In this document: in pieces, positions 51,462-59,706 of the stretch
How positions within the stretch are numbered: position 1 is the first letter of the stretch
Layout: every line of letters begins with the position of its first letter
From: Bacteroidia bacterium
GTDB taxonomy: Bacteria > Bacteroidota > Bacteroidia > J057
Length of the DNA: 64,000 bases
Assembly (NCBI GenBank): GCA_030430205.1
Contig: JAUIGE010000003.1
Location: 124,001-188,000, forward strand
Reading direction: 5' to 3'
The notes under the pieces: model-generated
Seen by the model: only the letters and a program-made list of their open reading frames with translations
What the model was told of the DNA's origin: nothing
The model's database searches: none
Made by a program: the position numbers and the translations under genes

Positions 51462-52217
51462 TTATGCACCGAAATTCAGCTTCCACAAGTCCGTCTCCTT
51501 AAAAGGAGTCCACAGACCTTCCTCCTGCGCCAGGCGGTCTCCGATAGCCATGAGCACCAGGCGGTTGTGCCCAAAGCCAAAATGGCTGCTGGGCGCTTCG
51601 ATATTTTCAATGCCATAGTCTTCCTCGGCCTCGATACAGATCTGCCAGGGCACGATGCCATCGGTCTTGCTGAAAATGGCAGTTATCGGAACCGGCGGCG
51701 GTTCATGCAGGCTGGACAAGACTGCCGGCGAAATATCCCCGATCTTATGCCCGCTGAGCAATTCATATATCCAGTTGGCATTGGTTTGGGTAGAAAGGTC
51801 TATTCTAAAAGGAGAACCCATGGTGATTACCTGCCGGGTTTTTTCGGGAAAAGCTTTGCTGAGTTCGCGGGCAAAAACGCCCCCCAGGCTCCAGCCGATC
51901 AGGCTGACTTTGCGGCCACCGTATTTGTTGTAGAGATATGTCAGACGGGTCGAAAGCCGCTCCAGCATATAATCGTGGTACCCACGATTCAGCCCCTGCT
52001 GCCAGCCATAGGTGCGGTATTCCTGCTTTTTGAGAAAAGAGCGAAGCAGCCCTGTCGAGTTATCGGAAGTCCCCAGTCCGGGAATCACCATGACAGGATG
52101 GCCATCACCTGCCGGAACCTCCGGCAGGTTCATCACTGTAGATACATATTCAAAAAAGGCTCTGCCTTCTTTTAACAAATTCTGAAAAGGGGGGGGATTA
52201 ATGGGTGATTTGTTCAT
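51462..52217 (-). CDS. Alpha/beta hydrolase
   Basis: 251 residues. Core motifs: VMVIPGLGTSDNSTG (oxyanion region), nucleophile elbow IGWSLGGVFAREL (GWSLGG, Ser), Asp in FSKTDGIVPW, His in SSHFGFGHN. The pattern is lipase-like. Its start overlaps the stop of the upstream wax-ester synthase gene by four bases (ATGA), so the two are one operon and probably act on the same lipids. Confidence 0.85.
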   Translation of the reverse strand: MNKSPINPPPFQNLLKEGRAFFEYVSTVMNLPEVPAGDGHPVMVIPGLGTSDNSTGLLRSFLKKQEYRTYGWQQGLNRGYHDYMLERLSTRLTYLYNKYGGRKVSLIGWSLGGVFARELSKAFPEKTRQVITMGSPFRIDLSTQTNANWIYELLSGHKIGDISPAVLSSLHEPPPVPITAIFSKTDGIVPWQICIEAEEDYGIENIEAPSSHFGFGHNRLVLMAIGDRLAQEEGLWTPFKETDLWKLNFGA

Positions 52218-53635
52218 ATCTCCTCCTTGTTTGAAATGACACTTGCTTCTAATTCATCCAATGCTTCCTGCACATAATCCATCAGCTGGTCCAGGTCAGG
52301 CATGATCTCCCTGCATGAAATGGCTCCGAGCGATATTTTTCCTGCGTAGCTAAAAATAACAAGCAGCAGGCCTAAGCCATCCAGCAGCGGGGCCATCGCG
52401 AAGTGGTGCAAAAGCTTTGCGCCAGCCATATAAAGCGGCATCGGCGGCCCGGGTACATTGGTTATTACGAGGTTAAACACGGGTTTTGTTCGATCGGGAA
52501 TATGCATCCGCGTGTACAATTGAGCTGAAAGTGCTGCCAATTCAGCGGGGACAAAGTCCAGCAAATTTTCCGGCGCAAGCCCTTTGCTTACTTGCTTGGC
52601 AGCACTGGCGTGATCATGTATCAACTGCAAGCGAAGGAGCGGATCGGCTTCATTTGTCGCCAAATCAACCAGCATGGCGCTCACTTTGTTTCCCATCCTG
52701 CCTTTTTCATCCTTACTTCTGACAGAAATCGGTGCCATGGCTATCAGGGGTTTTTCCGGTAAAGCTTCTTTTTCCAGCAAATATTTTCGCAGCCCTCCTG
52801 CACAGATCGCCAGCATGGTATCATTAACGGTGGTGCCTGCGGCGTTTTTGATCGCTTTGATGCGCTTCAGTTCCATTCCTGTTGTGCGGAAAATGCGGTG
52901 ATAGCTGACCTCTGTGTTGAAAGGCGTATGCGGGGCGGTAAATGGGAAAGGCGGCGGTTGGAGTTTGTTTTTCAAAACTTCCGCTGCCGTATCTACCATA
53001 CCACCCAGGTTATTTCTCAGGTAGTTGAAAATTTTGAGAGGAGAGCCCAGCCGCGCGCCGTAGCTGCGCGCGATCAATTCCATGCTTGTAGGAATCCGTT
53101 CGGGCTTCCAGGCCTTTTCGGGCGCATTTACTTGCCGTGGATTTGGGCTAAAGTCCAGGAGAGCACTCATGATCTCTGCTCCTGATGCCCCATCTATGGC
53201 GCAATGATGCACCTTGTAAATCATGGCAAAAGAGCCGGGAGGCGCGACTTCAGGGGCATTGAGCCCCTCCACGATCAGCATCTGCCAGAGCGGATGGCTG
53301 CGATCCAGGGGGCGACTGAAAATCGTCGCTGCCAACTCCATCAACTCCGCCATGCTGCCATCGCCGGGAAGGCCGATACGGGTGAGGTGATATTCCAGGT
53401 CAAAGTCGGGGTCCTCGACCCAGTAAGGATGCCCCAGGTTGAGCGGTAGCTCAATCAGCCGCTCGCGGAAAATCCGCGAGAGATGCAGCCGCTGGCGCAG
53501 CATTTTCTTAAACCCTTCAAAATCAAAGCTTTTGCCCGGAGGCTGCTCAAAAATATAGACCCCGCCCAGATGCATGGGCATGCGCGGCGTCTCCATATAC
53601 AAAAACATGGAATCGAGTCCCTGGAGTTGTTGCAT
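52214..53635 (-). CDS. Wax ester synthase/diacylglycerol acyltransferase (WS/DGAT)
   Basis: 473 residues, full length for the family. N-terminus QLQGLDSMFLYMETPRMPMH is typical; active site HHCAIDG (H143, H144, D148); later NDTMLAICAGGLRKYL and NLVITNVPGPPMPLYMAGAKLL. The enzyme joins acyl-CoA to fatty alcohols or diacylglycerol to make storage wax esters or triacylglycerol. Paired with the hydrolase by a four-base overlap. Confidence 0.93.
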   Translation of the reverse strand: MQQLQGLDSMFLYMETPRMPMHLGGVYIFEQPPGKSFDFEGFKKMLRQRLHLSRIFRERLIELPLNLGHPYWVEDPDFDLEYHLTRIGLPGDGSMAELMELAATIFSRPLDRSHPLWQMLIVEGLNAPEVAPPGSFAMIYKVHHCAIDGASGAEIMSALLDFSPNPRQVNAPEKAWKPERIPTSMELIARSYGARLGSPLKIFNYLRNNLGGMVDTAAEVLKNKLQPPPFPFTAPHTPFNTEVSYHRIFRTTGMELKRIKAIKNAAGTTVNDTMLAICAGGLRKYLLEKEALPEKPLIAMAPISVRSKDEKGRMGNKVSAMLVDLATNEADPLLRLQLIHDHASAAKQVSKGLAPENLLDFVPAELAALSAQLYTRMHIPDRTKPVFNLVITNVPGPPMPLYMAGAKLLHHFAMAPLLDGLGLLLVIFSYAGKISLGAISCREIMPDLDQLMDYVQEALDELEASVISNKEEI

Positions 53636-53724
53636 TGCTTTTTGCTTATTATTACCAACAAAAGGTAGCCAAATGTTCTTTTAAGCTCAAATTACTCTTC
53701 AAATTCAAGATAAAAGCTGAACTC

Positions 53725-54018
53725 ATGAAACATCCCCATCAGGTCAACCTCTCCCTTCAGGTCGTGCCCATCAACACCACTGACAGCTATCCCATCATCG
53801 ATCGGGCGATCGAAGCCATCGGGGCCAGTGGCGCCAGGCATATCGTCGGGCCATTTTCCACCAGCATGGAAGGCCCACTTGAAGCATTACTTGAAGTAGT
53901 AGAAAAAGCGAAAAACGCCAGCCTGACCGCAGGGGCGTCAGAGCTTGTGCTGAATATCCAAATTCATTTGAAAAAGAATGAAGATGTAGTCATGCAAGAC
54001 AAAATCAAGCCCAATTAA
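53725..54018 (+). CDS. Thiamine-binding protein (MTH1187/YkoF-like, DUF77)
   Basis: 97 residues from ATG 53725 (MKHPHQVNLSLQVVPINTTD). Small alpha/beta domain with VNLSLQVVPI, SYPIIDRAIEAI, HIVGPFSTSMEGPLEALLEV. Members bind thiamine or its pyrimidine; function as carriers or sensors is suspected. An upstream frame extension (from 53635) lacks homology. Confidence 0.8.
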   Translation: MKHPHQVNLSLQVVPINTTDSYPIIDRAIEAIGASGARHIVGPFSTSMEGPLEALLEVVEKAKNASLTAGASELVLNIQIHLKKNEDVVMQDKIKPN

Positions 54019-54028
54019 TCCTAAACTC

Positions 54029-54091
54029 CCGCCTCTCCGCTCTCTACTCTCCGCTCTCTGCTCTCGCCTCTTCGCTCTCGCCTCCCGCTTC
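54029..54091. repeat. GAGAGTA-type repeat forming the 3' end of the flippase-like gene
   Basis: CCGCCTCTCCGCTCTCTACT, CTCCGCTCTCTGCTCTCG and CCTCTTCGCTCTCGCCTCCCG are degenerate copies of the TCTCTACTC unit (inverse of GAGAGTAGA). The minus-strand gene ends inside it. Confidence 0.65.
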
Positions 54092-55171
54092 CCCATAAAC
54101 CCGCTTCACCCAGCGAGGCAGGATCGGAATCCCAATAAACAGATAAGGATAATAGGTGATCAGTCGCCAGACCAGCGCGATCATCATGGTGATGCCGACT
54201 GGCACGATCATATCGCTAAAGAGTTCGCGGAAAGTAGACTCGGCGATGCCCGAGCTGCCGGGAGTGGGCGAGACGATCATGACCACAAAAAGCACAGCTT
54301 GTCGCGCAAAAGCGATCACGTGATCGCGGAAGCCCAGCTCGGAGGAGACAAAGGCTGCGAGCACGCAGTTGAGGACGAGGTAACGGGCCATCCAGGCCAT
54401 GAAAGTGGCCGCAGTGGCCTCCAGCCAAAAGCGAAAACGCTTTTCGCCAAATTCCTGTGAAGCCAGCAGCAGTTCGTCTGCTGTCTTGAAGCCCCGCCGC
54501 CTGAAGCGGCGGAGAAAGCGCTTGTTGAACAAGCGCTTGACGCTGCGGGACATCCCTGTGGGATTGACAAAAAGCCCAAACAGCAGGAAGAGCACATAGC
54601 AAAAAATCACGCCATAGGCGATCCAGAAGCCAGCCAGGAGGCTGGCACCGAGGATAGAGCCGTCTGCATCCATCTGATGCAAAGGCGAAAAAATCACGCT
54701 GTGACCTACCCAAAGCACACAGAGCGGAAGCATCAGTATATAAAAAGCTTCATCCAGCACCACCGTCACAAAGACGATAGCGGCGCTGCGACCGATAGAT
54801 ATTTTTTCTTTGATAAACATAAATACCGCCACAGCCACACCTCCAACGATGGAGGGAGATGCTGCGGAGGAAAACTCCCAGAGCAAGGTCACTTCAAAGC
54901 AGGCACGCCAGCTCATCTGCCGCTCGGTGATTACCCGCATCCGCCAGATATAGGCAAAATCGCGAAAGACCATCATCAGCAGCCCCATTCCCAGCCAGAA
55001 GAAGGTTCTTCCCGTCCAATCCACCTGCTCAAAATAGGCCACCAGGCCATCACCCGAGCGATTGATATCGCGGTAAAACAGCCAGCCAACTATGCCAAGT
55101 CCGATAAGTACCGGCCAGATAATCCGTTTGAAACGGAAATATTTTTGAATGTTGGGGGCGATTTCGGACAT
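54044..55171 (-). CDS. Lysylphosphatidylglycerol synthase TM region/UPF0104 family membrane protein
   Basis: 375 residues with about eight transmembrane helices, e.g. WPVLIGLGIVGWLFY and TFFWLGMGLLMMVFRDFAYI. Family blocks include WRMRVITERQMSWRACFEVT and SPTPGSSGIAESTFRELF (PTPGGxGxxE-like). UPF0104 proteins resemble the flippase part of MprF. The final 12 residues (GESEEARAESGE) are encoded by the repeat. Monocistronic; divergent from gldA. Confidence 0.82.
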   Translation of the reverse strand: MSEIAPNIQKYFRFKRIIWPVLIGLGIVGWLFYRDINRSGDGLVAYFEQVDWTGRTFFWLGMGLLMMVFRDFAYIWRMRVITERQMSWRACFEVTLLWEFSSAASPSIVGGVAVAVFMFIKEKISIGRSAAIVFVTVVLDEAFYILMLPLCVLWVGHSVIFSPLHQMDADGSILGASLLAGFWIAYGVIFCYVLFLLFGLFVNPTGMSRSVKRLFNKRFLRRFRRRGFKTADELLLASQEFGEKRFRFWLEATAATFMAWMARYLVLNCVLAAFVSSELGFRDHVIAFARQAVLFVVMIVSPTPGSSGIAESTFRELFSDMIVPVGITMMIALVWRLITYYPYLFIGIPILPRWVKRVYGEAGGESEEARAESGE

Positions 55172-55253
55172 ATCTTAATTGCGGTTGTGCCTTGGCCGTT
55201 GGGGAAAGGCCCAAAGGTAGGAAAAATAGAATAACTCCACCCTACATTCCAAG

Positions 55254-55285
55254 TTTGACAAACAGCCTTCAACCTCTTATTTTTG
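55254..55285 (+). promoter_or_regulatory. Candidate promoter of the gldA operon
   Basis: TTTG at 55254-55257, a 20-bp spacer and TATTTTTG at 55278-55285 match the Bacteroidota consensus (TTTG, TAnnTTTG) fully. The gldA ATG is 30 bp downstream at 55315. Confidence 0.6.
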
Positions 55286-55314
55286 TGCCTTTCAAACAAA
55301 AACCCTACCTATAG

Positions 55315-56241
55315 ATGGATATCAAAGTACGAGAACTCACAAAACGTTATGGTCCTCAAAAAGCGGTAGACAACATCTCTTTTGAGGTAAAAACGGGCGA
55401 AATCCTGGGTTTTCTCGGCCCCAATGGTGCCGGAAAGACCACAACCATGAAGATTTTGACCTGTTACATGGCACCCTCTGAGGGCGAAGTACAGATTGGT
55501 GACTATGATATCTTCCGCGACCCGGAAGCGATCAAGAAGCGGATCGGCTACCTGCCGGAAAACAATCCGCTCTACCACGAGATGCCCGTGATGGAATACC
55601 TGGCCTTTATGGCAGAGATTCAGGGCGTCAGCAAAAGCAAGATCACCGCTCGCTCCAAAGAGATTGTTGCCCTTTGCGGCCTCGACCGCGAAAAGCACAA
55701 GAAGATCGGCCAGCTTTCCAAAGGCTACCGCCAGCGCGTAGGCCTGGCGCAGGCCCTCATCCACGACCCCGAGATCCTCATCCTCGATGAGCCGACCACG
55801 GGCCTCGACCCCAACCAGATCGTGGAGATTCGAAATCTCATCAAAGAGATTGGCCGCGAGAAGACCGTCATCCTCAGCACCCACATCCTGCCAGAAGTGG
55901 AGGCCACCTGCGACCGCATCCTGATCATCAATAAAGGCAATATCGTGGCCGACGGCACACCCGAAGGCCTGCGCAACCGCGCCCAGGGCAACGAAATCCT
56001 GCGCGTGCAGGTCAATGCTCCGGGAGAGGCGAAGATTTTTGATACCTTACTGGCTTTGCCGGAAGTGAGTCTGGTGGACCCACTCGAAGGCGAAAATCGC
56101 TTTCAGCTCGTGAGCAGCGACGACCACTCCGCGCGCGAAGCCATCTTCCACACCTGTGTGGACAAGGGATGGGTGCTGACGGAGATGACCCCCGTCGAAA
56201 CCAAATTGGAAGATATTTTCCGTGACTTAACTTTGAATTAA
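55315..56241 (+). CDS. gldA: Gliding motility-associated ABC transporter ATPase GldA
   Basis: 308 residues. ABC motifs: Walker A GPNGAGKTT (about 39-47), signature LSKGYRQRV, Walker B LILDEPTTGLD, H-loop STHILPEVE. Full-length and highly typical of GldA (VRELTKRYGPQKAVDNISFEV, KRIGYLPENNPLYHEMPV). With GldF and GldG it forms an ABC transporter needed for gliding in several Bacteroidota. The gene starts the gld operon. Confidence 0.93.
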   Translation: MDIKVRELTKRYGPQKAVDNISFEVKTGEILGFLGPNGAGKTTTMKILTCYMAPSEGEVQIGDYDIFRDPEAIKKRIGYLPENNPLYHEMPVMEYLAFMAEIQGVSKSKITARSKEIVALCGLDREKHKKIGQLSKGYRQRVGLAQALIHDPEILILDEPTTGLDPNQIVEIRNLIKEIGREKTVILSTHILPEVEATCDRILIINKGNIVADGTPEGLRNRAQGNEILRVQVNAPGEAKIFDTLLALPEVSLVDPLEGENRFQLVSSDDHSAREAIFHTCVDKGWVLTEMTPVETKLEDIFRDLTLN

Positions 56242-56244
56242 AAA

Positions 56245-56979
56245 ATGAAAAATATACTCATTATTGCAAAAAGAGAGCTTCGAACCTTCTTCGACTCCCT
56301 GATTGCCTACATCCTGTTGGTGGTCTTTTTGGTGCTGACAGGATTTTTGACCTGGATATATGGAATTGGCAATGGAGACATTTTCAGCAGCGGAATCGTT
56401 TCGCTGAGGTGGTTCTTTTATTATGCCCAGTTTACCCTGATTTTTCTTATTCCGGCCTTGACGATGCGCATGATTGCAGAGGAAAAGAATAGCGGAACGC
56501 TTGAGGTATTGCTCACACGAGCTGTGACAGACTGGCAAGTGGTGGCAGGCAAATATTTGGGAGGCCTGTTCATGATTTGCATTACGCTTGCGTTTACCCT
56601 GCCTTATTATTTTGGGCTGGCATACCTCGGCGACATTGATCATGGCGCTACCCTTGGCGGGTATTTAGGCCTGGTGTTTTTAAGCTCTGCTTATCTCGGG
56701 ATTGGCATTTTTTGCAGCAGCATCACCAACAACCAGATTGTTGCTTTTTTGCTGGCCATCATCCTCTGCGCAGCTTTCGGGATTGTCTTCGAAATCGTCT
56801 CTGGCGCTATGAGCGGCAGCCTGGGCAACGTCATTCAATTCCTCAGTGCCAATGACCACTTTGCTTCCATGCAAAGAGGCGTGATAGATTTACGAGATGT
56901 CATTTTCTTCCTTTCACTGACCGTGCTGGGGCTGATTCTGGCAGAAATGCAATTGGTAAAAAGAAACATTTTAGCATAA
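56245..56979 (+). CDS. gldF: Gliding motility-associated ABC transporter permease GldF
   Basis: 244 residues with six transmembrane helices (LIAYILLVVFLVLTGF, FYYAQFTLIFLIPALTM, LGGLFMICITLAFTLPYYF, LGLVFLSSAYLGIGIFC, VAFLLAIILCAAFGIVFE, VIFFLSLTVLGLIL). Motif RMIAEEKNSGTLEVLLT is typical of ABC-2 permeases. It follows gldA by 3 bases. Confidence 0.92.
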   Translation: MKNILIIAKRELRTFFDSLIAYILLVVFLVLTGFLTWIYGIGNGDIFSSGIVSLRWFFYYAQFTLIFLIPALTMRMIAEEKNSGTLEVLLTRAVTDWQVVAGKYLGGLFMICITLAFTLPYYFGLAYLGDIDHGATLGGYLGLVFLSSAYLGIGIFCSSITNNQIVAFLLAIILCAAFGIVFEIVSGAMSGSLGNVIQFLSANDHFASMQRGVIDLRDVIFFLSLTVLGLILAEMQLVKRNILA

Positions 56980-56988
56980 AGAGAAAAG

Positions 56989-58536
56989 ATGAAATTAACG
57001 AAAGAAACCGTACTCATACGACTCCTTCTGTTTATCGGCATCTTCCTGGTGCTGAATATGTTGGTGTATCGCGTGTATTTCCGTTTGGATTTTACCAAAG
57101 ACCAGCGCTATACCCTGAGCAAAGTGACCAAAGACATTTTGGGTTCACTGGATGCTCCCGTGACGGTTCGGGCATTTTTGTCCGAGGAATTGCCGCCTGA
57201 GGAGGCGCGCATCACGCGGGAGTTCAAAGACCTCCTGCAGGAACTTGAAAGTACCAGCGATGGTCAGCTGACCTTTGAGACCTTCGATCCATCGGATGAA
57301 GAAAATACCCCTCCCCCCAATCCCATGATGCAGGGGCAGCAGCAAAACCAATATCCCGGCTTTCTGATCGGTGTGCGCGAGCGCGACAAGGTAAGCCAGC
57401 AGATCGCTTATCGCGGTGCGACTTTGCTCTACAAAGGCAAAGAGGAGATGGTGCCTGTCATCAATGGCAGCATGAACATGGAGTATGAGCTTGTCAAAGC
57501 GATCAAGAAAATGGTGGTTGCAGAAAAGCCCAAAGTGGGCTTTCTCCAGGGCCACGGCGAAGCCGGGCAGGAAAGCGTGGCGCAAGCCATGCAGGAGTTG
57601 GGTGTCTCCTATGAGGCCGATACCCTCACGCTGGACGATCCGACCCGCTGGTCGGAGTTTAAGACAATTGTGATTCTGGGTCCTAAAGACTCCTTTCCTC
57701 AGAGCCATTTGGCTCAGTTGGATCGTTTTATGGAAGGCGGTGGCCGCCTCTTTGCGGGTGTCAAGGCCGTAGAGGCCAACCTGCAAAACGGACAGGGCAG
57801 CCGGGTCACCACCGGCCTTGAAGGCTGGTTGCTCGGCAAAGGCATAGATGTAGAGCCCGCTTTCCTGACGGATAACCAATGCGGAGGCATCAATGTGCAG
57901 CAGCGCCAGGGCTTTTTCAATATGGTGCGCCAGGTAGAATTTCGCTATTTCCCCATTCTGCAAAACTGGTCCGATCACCCCATCACACAGGGCCTGGGTC
58001 CGATGATTCTGCCTTTTGCCAGTCCGGTAAATATCACCAGCACAGACAGCAGCCTGAATACAGGCATTTTGGGTACTACCTCTGATCTTTCGGGCAAATC
58101 TCCCGCCCCTTTGCAGATCAATATAGAAGCAGAACTGGACCGCAACACCTGGTCTTTCGCTTATTCCAAATTGCCTGCCGCAGCCTTTATGGAGGGAAAA
58201 ATCGCGGGTTCGGCAGAAGGCAAAATCGTTGTCATCGGAAATGGTGATTTCCCCCTCAACCAGGGCCAGCAGCCTGTGAATCCTCCCGATAACCTCAACT
58301 TCCTCATCAATGCCATTGACTGGCTGACAGATGATACGGGCCTGATCGAGCTCCGTAACCAGGTGCCCAAAGTTGCCCTGATCGAAAAACTGACCGGAGA
58401 GGAGGATGCCAGTTCAAGGCAGATTTTCAAAATCTTCATCTTCCTGCTACCGATCCTGATTGCGATAGGATTTGGCTTCTTCCGCTTCCGCCTCAGGCAG
58501 GGAAGGATGAAGCGTTGGAGGAATGAAAAATATTAG
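56989..58536 (+). CDS. gldG: Gliding motility-associated ABC transporter substrate-binding protein GldG
   Basis: 515 residues: N-terminal transmembrane helix (LIRLLLFIGIFLVLNMLVY, about 10-28), a large extracytoplasmic ABC-type auxiliary domain (RLDFTKDQRYTLSKVTKDIL, GSMNMEYELVKAIKKMV, KVGFLQGHGEAG) and a C-terminal helix (FLLPILIAIGFGFFRFRL). Seven bases after gldF. The stop codon is followed by a CCCGAAA-type repeat. Confidence 0.92.
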   Translation: MKLTKETVLIRLLLFIGIFLVLNMLVYRVYFRLDFTKDQRYTLSKVTKDILGSLDAPVTVRAFLSEELPPEEARITREFKDLLQELESTSDGQLTFETFDPSDEENTPPPNPMMQGQQQNQYPGFLIGVRERDKVSQQIAYRGATLLYKGKEEMVPVINGSMNMEYELVKAIKKMVVAEKPKVGFLQGHGEAGQESVAQAMQELGVSYEADTLTLDDPTRWSEFKTIVILGPKDSFPQSHLAQLDRFMEGGGRLFAGVKAVEANLQNGQGSRVTTGLEGWLLGKGIDVEPAFLTDNQCGGINVQQRQGFFNMVRQVEFRYFPILQNWSDHPITQGLGPMILPFASPVNITSTDSSLNTGILGTTSDLSGKSPAPLQINIEAELDRNTWSFAYSKLPAAAFMEGKIAGSAEGKIVVIGNGDFPLNQGQQPVNPPDNLNFLINAIDWLTDDTGLIELRNQVPKVALIEKLTGEEDASSRQIFKIFIFLLPILIAIGFGFFRFRLRQGRMKRWRNEKY

Positions 58537-58540
58537 GAAT

Positions 58541-58660
58541 GTTTCGGGTTTTGAGTTTTGGGTTCCGTGTTCAGTCCCGAAACCCGAAACCCAAAACCCG
58601 AAACCCAAAACCCGAAACCCGAAACCCGAAACCCGAAACCCGAAACCCGAAACTCAAAAC
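58541..58660. repeat. CCCGAAACCC tandem array with inverted left arm
   Basis: Left arm GTTTCGGGTTTTGAGTTTTG, then about 11 copies of a 7-bp unit CCCGAAA/CCCAAAA (58577-58660). The array lies between gldG and the DUF4340 gene. A spurious reading frame (PETRNPKPET repeats) runs through it and should not be taken as the N-terminus of the next gene. Confidence 0.85.
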
Positions 58661-58674
58661 TAAAGCTTTACCCC

Positions 58675-59628
58675 ATGTTTAAAAGATTTTCAAATAAACA
58701 ATTGCTGCTTGTCCTGGTGGGGCTGGTGGTACTATATATGCTGAGTTTTGCTTTTGGCGGTGGCAAAAGCGGCAGCTTTCAGAAAATACTGGCGACCGTA
58801 GACACGGCGCAAGTCACACAGATCGTGGTCACCGCCCCCAAGGCGGCGCAGCCCATCAGCCTGAATCGCGCAGGCAATGCCTGGCAATTGACGCCGGAAG
58901 GCGGCAAAACGGTTCCCGCAGACCGCAGCGCAGTACAAAGCGCGCTGAAAGAATTGGTCCGGCTGGAAGCAACACAGTTGGTTTCTAAAAGCCCGGATAG
59001 CTGGGCGGAGTATCAGTTGGATGATGCCACGGGCACCCGGATCAAAGTGATCGGCGGTGCCGATCCGCTCGAAATCGTCGTAGGACGATTTGAATACAAG
59101 CAGATGAGCGGTGGCATGACCTCTTATGTCCGCTTTGCGGACAAAGACGAAGTCTACCTGGTCAAAGGCTTCTTCGATGCCTTGTTCAACCGCGAGGCAA
59201 ACGCCTGGCGCAACAAGACCCTGCTCAGCGGCAGCGCCGCTGATTGGATGAATTTGACCTTCGCCTATCCAGGCGAGCCTTTCCAGCTATTGAAAGGCAT
59301 GGACAATGTCTGGCGACTGCCCGACTCCACAGAGGTGGACCAGGCACAGCTAAAATCTTACCTGAGCGGCATTTCCAATCTTACGGGAACTACTTTCTCC
59401 GATGAAAAACCTGCTGGCGCGCCTTTGATGCGCGTAGAGGTAGCAAATGCTACAGGGCAGGCGATATCTCTCAATGCATATCCAAAGGATTCCACTTTTG
59501 TTATCCAATCGACAGCAAATCCGGATTCCTATTTCGATGGATCGGCGGGAGACTTGTTTGAAAAAGTCTTTGTGCCGAAAGCGCATTTTTTGCCTCAGGT
59601 TGAGGCGGGAGGAGGAGTAAGTCGCTGA
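58675..59628 (+). CDS. DUF4340 domain-containing protein
   Basis: 317 residues from ATG 58675 (MFKRFSNKQLLLVLVGLVVL), a transmembrane anchor (about 9-24) followed by an extracytoplasmic beta-rich domain (VTQIVVTAPKAAQPISLNRA, GNAWQLTPEGGKTVPADRSA, LVSKSPDSWAEYQLDDATGT). DUF4340 often follows GldG-like proteins in operons; its role may be as an accessory of the ABC system. The end (VSR, stop) merges into the next repeat. Confidence 0.85.
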   Translation: MFKRFSNKQLLLVLVGLVVLYMLSFAFGGGKSGSFQKILATVDTAQVTQIVVTAPKAAQPISLNRAGNAWQLTPEGGKTVPADRSAVQSALKELVRLEATQLVSKSPDSWAEYQLDDATGTRIKVIGGADPLEIVVGRFEYKQMSGGMTSYVRFADKDEVYLVKGFFDALFNREANAWRNKTLLSGSAADWMNLTFAYPGEPFQLLKGMDNVWRLPDSTEVDQAQLKSYLSGISNLTGTTFSDEKPAGAPLMRVEVANATGQAISLNAYPKDSTFVIQSTANPDSYFDGSAGDLFEKVFVPKAHFLPQVEAGGGVSR

Positions 59629-59672
59629 AAACGCAAGCTCGCTGAAAACGCAAGCTCGCTGAAAACGCAACA
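59620..59672. repeat. TCGCTGAAAACGCAAGC direct repeat, three copies
   Basis: Copies start at 59622, 59639 and 59656 with a period of 17 bp. The first carries the stop codon of the DUF4340 gene (TGA within CGCTGAAAACGC). Confidence 0.75.
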
Positions 59673-59692
59673 GGTTTCTAAAACCTGTTGTG
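59668..59692. terminator. Terminator hairpin at the end of the gld operon
   Basis: CAACAGGTTT (59668-59677) pairs with AAACCTGTTG (59681-59690), 10 bp perfect stem with a 3-base loop, then TGTTT. It lies between two convergent genes. Confidence 0.7.
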
Positions 59693-59706
59693 TTTAGCGA
59701 GACATC

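Noticed and set aside
57145-57978. 277-residue open frame antisense to gldG
   Set aside because: gldG is clear and in an operon; the antisense frame is a by-product of codon bias.
58558-58674. N-terminal extension of the DUF4340 protein (PETRNPKPET repeats)
   Set aside because: Encoded by the CCCGAAA array; the anchor helix starts properly at ATG 58675.
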